From positions 1 to 5,115 of the forward strand of contig JANTGV010000106.1 of assembly GCA_024762745.1 (NCBI GenBank): 5,115 bases of DNA. Direction: 5' to 3'. Made by a program: the position numbers and the translations under genes. The notes under the pieces were generated by a model. That model made no database searches, was not told the origin of the DNA, and saw only the letters and a list, made by a program, of their open reading frames with translations. This DNA is from Sulfurimonas sp. (GTDB lineage: Bacteria > Campylobacterota > Campylobacteria > Campylobacterales > Sulfurimonadaceae). Within the stretch, counting starts at the first letter, position 1. Each line of letters opens with the position of its first letter. Below, in pieces: positions 1-5,115 of this stretch.

Positions 1-943
1 ATTGGAGAAGTTATTAGATATCTCTACAGAAGAGAACTATGCACTAAAGGCTTCTTATTTATCTAGTACTATTACTAAAGCATTGGCTATTTTCGCTGGA
101 CAATGGCCTCACTCTTCTTATGCTGTGATAGGAGGGGTAAGCTGTGACCCTACTTATGTAGATGTACTTCAAGCTGAAGGATTGATTGATGAGTCTATTA
201 AGTTTTTTGAAAAGGTAATAGTTGATTTGGAGATTGACAAACTTTTAGCCATGCGTTCCACACAAGAGTTAAGTGAAGTAGGTGGAGATTTAGGAAGACT
301 ACTATATCTTTTGGGTTCAAGTGGAATGGCAGATATTGGAAAGAGTCATGATAGGTTCATCGTCTTTTCAGAATGTCTCTGTTTTAGCACAGGAAAATCA
401 AAACCAACAAAAGTTTCAACTATTAATCCTAAATTTGTTCATGAGTCTATACAAGAGGGTACGGTGGCTAAAGCTGTCTATTATAAAGGAAAATTATTTG
501 AAGTAGGTCCATTAGCACGAGGAATGGTTGCTAAAGAGCCTATTATTAAAGCCTTGCACAAATGCTATAAAGACTCTTTGCTAACTCGTATATTTACTCG
601 TATTTATGAGGTAGCTCAACTTTTAGACTATGCAAAGAATTATTTACAGAGATTAGACCTTTGCGAACCATCTTGTACCATAGATTCAGCATTGCTCGTT
701 GAAAATTTTGAAGGAATTGGGATAGTAGAAGCTGCAAGAGGTTCTCTAATTCATAAAATAAAGGTAAAAGATGGTCTCATTAAAAACTATGAGATTATTA
801 CACCCACACAGTGGAATTTGAGTCATGGAGATAAACATGAAAAAGGTATCGCTGTTCAAGCAATGGTAGGGGCAAGTTCCATTGAAGAAGCAAATTATAT
901 TTTTAGGGCTTTTGATGTCTGTTCAATCTGTACAACTCAATGA
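1..943 (+). CDS. [NiFe] hydrogenase large subunit, HupV/HupL-like (group 2 or sensor type), 5'-truncated by window edge
   Basis: This is the C-terminal 313 residues of a nickel-iron hydrogenase large subunit; the reading frame is open to the left edge, so the true start and the N-terminal nickel motif (RxCGxC) lie outside. Counting residues from base 2, visible family motifs are GQWPHSSYAVIGGVSC (33-48, matching the HPHP..VVGGV block), EVGPLARG (167-174), EAARGSLIH (243-251), TPTQWN (267-272), and the terminal nickel motif DVCSICTTQ with C307 and C310. The protein stops at that motif, so no C-terminal peptide exists for an endopeptidase to remove. That is a known trait of H2-sensing hydrogenases (HupV/HoxC). 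The usual DPC proline is Val and the usual final His is Gln. It differs clearly from HydB downstream, so it is not a recent duplicate. A sensor role controlling the hyd operon is inference; a cytoplasmic uptake enzyme is the alternative. Confidence 0.85.
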   Translation, partial: LEKLLDISTEENYALKASYLSSTITKALAIFAGQWPHSSYAVIGGVSCDPTYVDVLQAEGLIDESIKFFEKVIVDLEIDKLLAMRSTQELSEVGGDLGRLLYLLGSSGMADIGKSHDRFIVFSECLCFSTGKSKPTKVSTINPKFVHESIQEGTVAKAVYYKGKLFEVGPLARGMVAKEPIIKALHKCYKDSLLTRIFTRIYEVAQLLDYAKNYLQRLDLCEPSCTIDSALLVENFEGIGIVEAARGSLIHKIKVKDGLIKNYEIITPTQWNLSHGDKHEKGIAVQAMVGASSIEEANYIFRAFDVCSICTTQ

Positions 944-963
944 ATAAAATTTCTACTTATAGC

Positions 964-991
964 TTAAAATTATCAAAATATATTTTATACT
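964..991 (+). promoter_or_regulatory. possible sigma70-type promoter for hydABCD
   Basis: TATACT at 986-991 is a 5/6 match to the -10 consensus. TTAAAA at 964-969 is a weak -35 candidate with a 16-base spacer. Campylobacterota promoters often lack a clear -35 and rely on AT-rich upstream DNA, which fits. Transcription would begin near 998-1000, just at the left arm of the inverted repeat. The whole gap is AT-rich, so chance TATA-like hexamers are expected; TATAAA at 991-996 is an equally weak alternative. Confidence 0.3.
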
Positions 992-999
992 ATAAATTG

Positions 1000-1054
1000 A
1001 ATGGTTATTCACTTTATCTTAAGAGTTTTTTAACTAAAATACTGAATAACCATT
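1000..1054 (+). repeat. perfect 12-base inverted repeat upstream of hydA
   Basis: AATGGTTATTCA (1000-1011) is the exact reverse complement of TGAATAACCATT (1043-1054), with 31 bases between the arms. The match does not extend in either direction. The arm centres are 43 bases apart, close to four helical turns, so both would lie on the same DNA face. This could be a paired operator for a regulator of the hyd operon or a long hairpin in its leader RNA. I cannot match it to a known regulator site. It is not a typical terminator, as the loop is long and no T-run follows. Confidence 0.6.
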
Positions 1055-1065
1055 ATAAATAAAAA

Positions 1066-1071
1066 AAGGAG
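1066..1071 (+). promoter_or_regulatory. hydA ribosome binding site
   Basis: AAGGAG lies six bases before the ATG at 1078 and supports that start over the in-frame ATG two codons later (1084). It matters because the start sets a 65-residue stretch before the twin-arginine motif. Confidence 0.75.
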
Positions 1072-1077
1072 AAGAGT

Positions 1078-2316
1078 ATGAGCATGGACAAAGAAGAGTC
1101 CGTAAAAAAACTTTTTACGGCTGAAAGTGCAAAAGTAGATACCAATCGAGGAGATGCCTATTATCGTGAACTATATGCATCTTGCCAAAAGAGATTAGAT
1201 GAGTTGAGAAAATTAAAACCTCTAAATAACAGACCTGATTTTACGCAAAGTATTGAAGAGGAAGGTTTAGATAGAAGGGATTTTTTAAAGTGGGCATCAG
1301 CAACAACAGCCATGCTTATGCTTCCTGCTTCATTTACACCTTTGGTAGCTGATGCTGCTGTTTTGATGAACAGAGTACCTGTTATATGGGTAGAGTTACA
1401 AGATTGTGCAGGAAATTCAGAAGCTCTTTTACGCTCTGATGGACCAAAAATTGATGAGATTATTTTAGATATTGTCTCATTAGAGTTTCATGAGACTCTT
1501 CAAGCTGCTTCAGGTCATCAAGCTGAGAAACAGATGGAAGAAGCAATGGAACACTTCAAAGGAAAATATCTCCTTTTTGTTGAAGGTTCTATTCCTCTTG
1601 GTATGGATGGTCAATATGGAACTATTGGTGCAAAAGGTGAAACTTTTGTAGAACACTTACACCGTGCAACTGAAGGTGCTGCTGCTGTTGTAGCTGTTGG
1701 TTCTTGTGCTACTTATGGTGGTATTCCTGCCGCTGCTCCAAACCCTACCGATGCTGTGGGTGTTATGGATGTAGTAAAAGGTAAGCCAATTGTTAATATT
1801 CCTGCCTGTCCTGCTAACCCTTCTAATATGGTAGGGGTTATTTTACAGTTTGTTCTGACTGGAACTATTCCTGAACTTGATTCACTTCTGAGACCTAAGT
1901 TTGCATTTGGTTATCGTATCCATGATAACTGTGAGAGACGAGCACACTTTGATGCAGGTGAGTATGTAGAAGAGTGGGGAGATGAAGGAGCTAAAAATAA
2001 CTTCTGTCTTTATAAAGTAGGTTGTAAAGGTCCTATGACATTTAACAACTGTTCTATTATTCGTTATAACGAAGGGGTCAACTGGCCAATCGGTGTTGGT
2101 CGTGGATGTATTGGCTGTTCTGAACCAGATTTTTGGGACAAATATGCTTATGAGAGACCAATGGCAAATGCAAATATCAAAGCTCCAACAGGTGGAGTTG
2201 AAAAAACAGTTGATGAGTTTGGTTTAGGACTATTGACAGCAGCAGGTATCGGTATTGGTATTCATGTAGCAGCAAGTATAGTAGCAGGTAAAAGAGAAAA
2301 TGGAGGAGAAGCATAA
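1078..2316 (+). CDS. hydA: [NiFe] hydrogenase small subunit HydA, Tat-exported and membrane-anchored
   Basis: The 412-residue iron-sulfur subunit relays electrons from the nickel site in HydB to cytochrome b HydC. Residues 1-65 form a long charged N-terminus. RRDFLK (66-71) is the twin-arginine motif, followed by a hydrophobic stretch and a likely cleavage site after ADA (91-93). Cluster ligands visible: proximal C110, C210 (GSCATYGG) and C244 (IPACP); distal H282, C285, C310 and C316; medial C325, C344 and C347 (GCIGCSEPDFWD). The fourth proximal ligand, normally the second Cys of CxGC, is N113 (CAGNSE, bases 1405-1422). No supernumerary cysteines of the six-Cys oxygen-tolerant type are seen. 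Residues 381-404 form a hydrophobic C-terminal anchor, as in Wolinella-type HydA. Transcription is coupled to hydB by a one-base overlap. Identity is very secure; the effect of Asn113 on cluster potential is unknown. Confidence 0.96.
   Translation: MSMDKEESVKKLFTAESAKVDTNRGDAYYRELYASCQKRLDELRKLKPLNNRPDFTQSIEEEGLDRRDFLKWASATTAMLMLPASFTPLVADAAVLMNRVPVIWVELQDCAGNSEALLRSDGPKIDEIILDIVSLEFHETLQAASGHQAEKQMEEAMEHFKGKYLLFVEGSIPLGMDGQYGTIGAKGETFVEHLHRATEGAAAVVAVGSCATYGGIPAAAPNPTDAVGVMDVVKGKPIVNIPACPANPSNMVGVILQFVLTGTIPELDSLLRPKFAFGYRIHDNCERRAHFDAGEYVEEWGDEGAKNNFCLYKVGCKGPMTFNNCSIIRYNEGVNWPIGVGRGCIGCSEPDFWDKYAYERPMANANIKAPTGGVEKTVDEFGLGLLTAAGIGIGIHVAASIVAGKRENGGEA
2302..2308 (+). promoter_or_regulatory. 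hydB ribosome binding site inside the hydA 3' end
   Basis: GGAGGAG sits seven bases before the hydB ATG at 2316, within the last codons of hydA. Together with the TAATG stop/start overlap it points to translational coupling, suited to 1:1 production of the two subunits. Confidence 0.75.
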
Positions 2317-4205
2317 TGGCAGAAAATAATACAACAGTTGAAGCAACAACTGAAGAACAAGCCCCAGAGGCAGTATCTGGAGCAGATAAAAACTTTCACA
2401 AAACAGATGCAAATGGTAACAAGCATATTATTGTTGACCCTATTACAAGAATTGAGGGTCACTTAAGAATTGAAGCTGTAATTGACAAAGACAATACTAT
2501 TGTTGATGCTTGGTCATCTTCTACTATGTTTAGAGGAATAGAGACTATTGTAAAAGACAGAGACCCTAGAGATGTTGGTCTTATGACTATGCGTATTTGT
2601 GGGGTTTGTACAGGTACACACTATCAAAGAAGTATTGAAGCAGTTGAAGATGCATTTAATATTACCATCCCTAAAAATGCTAGATTGGTTCGTAACCTTA
2701 TTCAAGGTGCATTATATGTACATGACCACTTAGTACACTTTTACCATCTACATGCCTTGGATTTTGTTGATGTCGTAGCAGCGACTAAAGCTGACCCTAC
2801 AACAACAGCCAAAGAGGCACAAAAATGGGCAGATGTAGCAGGACATACTCCTTCAATCTCTGGTGTAGCTGAGTTTAAAGCAATTCAAGACCGTATTATC
2901 AAATTTGTTAAAGAGGGTCGTTTGGGTATCTTTGGTAATGGTTATTGGGGGAGTAATGCATATAAGTTGACTCCTGAACAAAACCTCATTGGTGTGGCTC
3001 ATTATCTTAAAGCACTTGATGTACAACGAAATATGGCTAAAATGCAAGCTATTCTAGGTGGTAAAAACCCACATCCACAATCATTAGTTGTAGGTGGTGT
3101 TACTTGTGTACAAGATATTCAAAATCCTGCACGATTGGGACTATTTAAATCGTTATTAAAAGAAGCAAATAGTTTTATTAAAGGAGCTTATCTTCCTGAT
3201 ATATATATGGCAGGTACAGCGTATGCCAAAGAGGCAACCGATAACACTCAATCATTCCATGGAACAAAAAATAAAGGTGCATTGGGCAAAGGAATAGGTG
3301 GTGCAGGTGGAGGAATCCTCTCTTACATGACTTATGGTGATTTTAGACTTGATGATACAGGCTTTTATAAGGCTGATAGCTTGTTCAATCGAGGTGTGGT
3401 TCTTGATGGTGATATTACTAAAGTACATGAGCTTGATGAAGAGAAGATTACTGAAGATGTTACTCACGCATGGTATGAAGGTACAGGTGCTCCTGAACAC
3501 CCTTATGTAGGAACAACCAACCCTAAATATACAGGATTGGATAAAAAAGATGATGGGTATGCTTATCTTAAAACAGATGAAAAATATTCATGGATTAAGT
3601 CTCCACTATATAATGGTCGTAAAGTAGAAGTTGGACCATTAGCCCGTATAGTTGTGGGATATGTAGGTGGTGATGAGCGTATAAAAAAATATGCAGGAAA
3701 CTTCTTGAAGCGTTCAGGATTACCACTTACTGTATTGTTCTCTACAGTTGGTAGAACAGCTGCACGAGCCATTGAAACAGAGCTTATGGGCGATGTGATG
3801 ATGGATTGGATAGATGAGTTGGCTAAAAATGTAGCAACTGGTGATTTGAGTACTTGGACAGAGTTTGATTTTGATAAAGTATCAGCAGATACTAAAGGAA
3901 GAGGACTAGCAGAAGCACCTAGAGGTGCATTGGGTCACTGGATAGTAGTAAAAGATGGAAAAGTTAAAAACTTCCAAGCTGTTGTACCTTCTACATGGAA
4001 TGCTGGACCTAGAGGACCAAATGGAGAAATAGGAGCGTATGAGGCATCACTTATTGGTACAAAAGTGGCTAATCCTGAAGAGCCTTTGGAAATTATCCGT
4101 ACTGTACATAGTTTTGACCCATGTATTGCCTGTGCTGTGCATGTGATGGATACAAAAGGCAAGGAGTTGGCTACATATAAAGTTGACCCTACTTGTGCAT
4201 TTTAA
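2316..4205 (+). CDS. hydB: [NiFe] hydrogenase large subunit HydB, precursor with cleavable tail
   Basis: The 629-residue catalytic subunit splits H2 at a Ni-Fe(CN)2CO centre. Motifs in order: DPITRIEGHLRIE (41-53), RICGVCTGTH (93-102) with nickel ligands C95 and C98, GGKNPHPQSLVVGGVTC (248-264), EVGPLAR (438-444), EAPRGALGHW (533-542), and DPCIACAVH (601-609) with ligands C603 and C606. The 20 residues after H609 are the C-terminal peptide expected to be removed by HydD after nickel insertion. It has no export signal and should cross the membrane by hitchhiking on the HydA Tat signal. The catalytic core is canonical for group 1 membrane-bound uptake enzymes. The first 35 or so residues, rich in Thr, Glu and Ala, are an extension before the usual family start; no internal ATG offers a shorter version before the first motif, and the ribosome binding site supports this start. 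Confidence 0.97.
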   Translation: MAENNTTVEATTEEQAPEAVSGADKNFHKTDANGNKHIIVDPITRIEGHLRIEAVIDKDNTIVDAWSSSTMFRGIETIVKDRDPRDVGLMTMRICGVCTGTHYQRSIEAVEDAFNITIPKNARLVRNLIQGALYVHDHLVHFYHLHALDFVDVVAATKADPTTTAKEAQKWADVAGHTPSISGVAEFKAIQDRIIKFVKEGRLGIFGNGYWGSNAYKLTPEQNLIGVAHYLKALDVQRNMAKMQAILGGKNPHPQSLVVGGVTCVQDIQNPARLGLFKSLLKEANSFIKGAYLPDIYMAGTAYAKEATDNTQSFHGTKNKGALGKGIGGAGGGILSYMTYGDFRLDDTGFYKADSLFNRGVVLDGDITKVHELDEEKITEDVTHAWYEGTGAPEHPYVGTTNPKYTGLDKKDDGYAYLKTDEKYSWIKSPLYNGRKVEVGPLARIVVGYVGGDERIKKYAGNFLKRSGLPLTVLFSTVGRTAARAIETELMGDVMMDWIDELAKNVATGDLSTWTEFDFDKVSADTKGRGLAEAPRGALGHWIVVKDGKVKNFQAVVPSTWNAGPRGPNGEIGAYEASLIGTKVANPEEPLEIIRTVHSFDPCIACAVHVMDTKGKELATYKVDPTCAF

Positions 4206-4210
4206 GGGAG
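4204..4210 (+). promoter_or_regulatory. hydC ribosome binding site overlapping the hydB stop
   Basis: AAGGGAG shares its first two bases with the hydB TAA stop and lies five bases before ATG 4216. It decides the hydC start: an in-frame TTG at 4183 lies inside hydB and has no comparable site placed for it. Confidence 0.7.
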
Positions 4211-4215
4211 ATATT

Positions 4216-4956
4216 ATGTCTAAAACAGGATATAAACAAGTAGAACGAATGACCCCAGCGATGAGAATTATTCATTGGGTAAATGCTATTTCTATGATAG
4301 TAGCTATTGCAACAGGTTTGTATATTGCACATCCATATTATCAGACATTTATTGCAGATGATGCAGTAGATAAATATGTGATGGCATGGAATAGATGGGG
4401 ACATTTTATTGTTGCAATTATTTTTGATGTTACCTCTATTATTGTGGCTTATCTCTTTTTCTTTTCTCGTTTTGAGAAGCCTTATAAAAAGGTAATACCA
4501 ACATGGAAAAATATCAAAGAGTTTTTTGAAGTATTTATCAATCTATTGACACTTAACCATAGAAAAAAGTTTGATTCAGCATATAGTGATAGTTTTAATA
4601 CAGTCTATTTTGCAATATTTCATCTATTACTAGCATGGATGTTATTTACAGGACTTCAAATGTATGTGCATGGATTAGAATCAGGAGAGAGTAGTATCGG
4701 TGCGTGGTGGCCGTGGATGCTTCATCTTGTTACAGATTGGACGAAAGCTGTCTCTTCGTGGATAATTGGTTCAACAGCCACTGGAACTAATATTATGGAT
4801 GTACGAATTTTACATCATATTACGATGTGGCTAATTATTACTTGGGTAGTATTTCATATCTATTATCAAATATGGAGAACTATCTTCTGGAAAGAGGGTG
4901 ATATAGGTATCGTAGTTAGTGGTACTAAATTTGTAAAAGAGGATAAAGAGGCGTAA
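4216..4956 (+). CDS. hydC: Ni/Fe-hydrogenase b-type cytochrome subunit HydC
   Basis: The 246-residue integral membrane di-haem cytochrome b takes electrons from HydA and reduces quinone (menaquinone in this lineage). Four membrane segments are visible at about 18-38, 61-84, 128-150 and 197-220. Candidate haem ligands are H20 (IIHWVN) in helix 1, H63 (RWGHF) in helix 2, and H200 and H214 (ILHH, VVFH) in helix 4. The 14-residue spacing of the last pair equals that of the axial ligands H186 and H200 reported for Wolinella HydC. Conserved-looking H136 and H170 may serve quinone or structure. A 40-residue polar loop lies between helices 2 and 3. Only 10 bases separate it from hydB. Length is usual for the HydC/HyaC/HupC family. 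The start was moved from an upstream TTG to ATG 4216 on ribosome-binding-site grounds. Confidence 0.95.
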   Translation: MSKTGYKQVERMTPAMRIIHWVNAISMIVAIATGLYIAHPYYQTFIADDAVDKYVMAWNRWGHFIVAIIFDVTSIIVAYLFFFSRFEKPYKKVIPTWKNIKEFFEVFINLLTLNHRKKFDSAYSDSFNTVYFAIFHLLLAWMLFTGLQMYVHGLESGESSIGAWWPWMLHLVTDWTKAVSSWIIGSTATGTNIMDVRILHHITMWLIITWVVFHIYYQIWRTIFWKEGDIGIVVSGTKFVKEDKEA

Positions 4957-4965
4957 TCCTCTTTA
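4944..4965 (+). repeat. 8-bp hairpin spanning the hydC stop codon
   Basis: TAAAGAGG (4944-4951) pairs perfectly with CCTCTTTA (4958-4965) around a six-base loop that contains most of the hydC stop region. No T-run follows, so it is unlikely to be a full intrinsic terminator. It ends three bases before the AAAAGG of hydD, so it could stabilise the upstream message or dampen hydD translation. That role is inference. Confidence 0.45.
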
Positions 4966-4968
4966 CTC

Positions 4969-4974
4969 AAAAGG
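4969..4974 (+). promoter_or_regulatory. hydD ribosome binding site
   Basis: AAAAGG lies eight bases before the TTG at 4983. It supports TTG as the hydD start, since no ATG occurs in frame between the preceding in-frame stop (4944-4946) and the conserved N-terminal motif. Confidence 0.5.
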
Positions 4975-4982
4975 TTAAATAT

Positions 4983-5115
4983 TGATATATGAAAAAGTAG
5001 CCCTCATCGGTATAGGAAACATTATGTTTCATGATGAAGGGGTAGGTGCATACTTGGTAAAGTACATTGAAGCAAATTATGAAGCACATCCCAAACTAAC
5101 TATTGTTGAGGGTGG
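4983..5115 (+). CDS. hydD: hydrogenase maturation endopeptidase HydD (HybD/HyaD family), 3'-truncated by window edge
   Basis: The first 44 codons belong to the peptidase M52 family, which clips the C-terminal peptide from the nickel-loaded large subunit, here most likely HydB after H609. The signature is a beta strand followed by GIGNIMFHDEGVG (residues 10-22), matching the GxGNxLxxDxGxG motif. E19 corresponds to the nickel-sensing Glu16 of E. coli HybD. Residues IVEGG near the end fit the next strand of the family. The remaining two thirds, with the other metal ligands, lie outside the window. The start is a TTG. An ATG at 4989 is in another frame and meets a stop after three codons. The gene is 26 bases after hydC, the expected place in a hydABCD operon. 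Confidence 0.9.

Larger units (their letters stand above)
944..1077 (+). other. AT-rich intergenic region between the HupV/HupL-like gene and hydA
   Basis: This 134-base gap separates the two hydrogenase units. I see no open reading frame, RNA gene or U-tract hairpin terminator after the upstream stop at 941-943. It contains a perfect inverted repeat, a possible promoter and the hydA ribosome binding site, each listed separately. Its length compared with the 1-26 base junctions further on suggests that the hydABCD unit has its own promoter or leader control here. Confidence 0.7.

Noticed and set aside
321..506. 61-codon reading frame within the upstream large subunit gene
   Set aside because: It overlaps fully a gene with clear family motifs, is not protein-like and has no convincing ribosome binding site.
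1000..1054. Intrinsic terminator for the upstream gene
   Set aside because: The stem is AT-rich, the loop is 31 bases and no T-run follows; the A-run after it is part of the hydA ribosome binding region.
944..1077. Sigma54 (-24/-12) promoter upstream of hydA, as in HupUV/HupR-controlled systems
   Set aside because: No TGGC-N8-TGC-like pair is seen in the gap; TGG at 1002 lacks a partner at the right spacing.
944..1077. Fur or NikR operator
   Set aside because: The inverted repeat arms do not resemble the Fur box or the TATTATT-N11-AATAATA form recalled for Helicobacter NikR; generic AT richness alone is not evidence.
1405..1422. Six-cysteine oxygen-tolerant proximal cluster
   Set aside because: The motif has fewer, not more, cysteines (CAGN), and the second supernumerary site near GSCATYGG is Gly/Ile rather than Cys.
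4183..4215. Upstream TTG start for hydC inside the end of hydB
   Set aside because: The 11 extra residues come from hydB sequence in another frame; ATG 4216 has AAGGGAG five bases before it and gives the usual family N-terminus.
2230..4404. Several minus-strand open frames of 60-82 codons across hydA, hydB and hydC
   Set aside because: All are antisense to well-supported genes, have low-complexity Cys/Ile/Phe/Ser-rich translations and match no family I recognise.
4989..5000. ATG at 4989 as the hydD start
   Set aside because: It reads Met-Lys-Lys-stop; the conserved GIGN...DEGVG motif is in the frame of TTG 4983.

Overview
The window holds most of a [NiFe] hydrogenase locus, all on the + strand. 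DNA is AT-rich. The protein sequences resemble the HydABCD type known from Wolinella, Campylobacter and their relatives, so the source is most likely a Campylobacterota species of the Sulfurimonas/Sulfurovum kind. That genus-level guess comes from remembered family features, not from a search.

Layout. Bases 1-943 are the C-terminal two thirds of a first [NiFe] large subunit that resembles HupV/HupL (group 2, sensor or cytoplasmic uptake type). It ends right after its last metal-binding motif and has no cleavable tail. A 134-base AT-rich gap (944-1077) follows, holding a perfect 12-base inverted repeat and a possible promoter. Next comes a tight operon: small subunit hydA (1078-2316), large subunit hydB (2316-4205, overlapping hydA by one base), di-haem cytochrome b hydC (4216-4956), and the first 44 codons of the maturation endopeptidase hydD (from a TTG at 4983, running off the end).

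How the genes work together. HydA carries a twin-arginine signal and a C-terminal membrane anchor. HydB has all four nickel-binding cysteines and a tail to be clipped by HydD. HydC has four membrane helices with haem-ligand histidines. Together they make a Tat-exported, membrane-bound uptake hydrogenase that oxidises H2 on the periplasmic side and passes electrons to the quinone pool. The upstream protein is a different hydrogenase, possibly the H2 sensor for the operon.

The main oddity is in HydA. The second cysteine of the proximal iron-sulfur motif (normally CxGC) is asparagine (CAGN), while every other cluster ligand is present. This is known from cyanobacterial HupS but is unusual in an exported, cytochrome b-linked enzyme. 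I see no mobile element, CRISPR array, tRNA or rRNA, and no clear evidence of a wholly new system.
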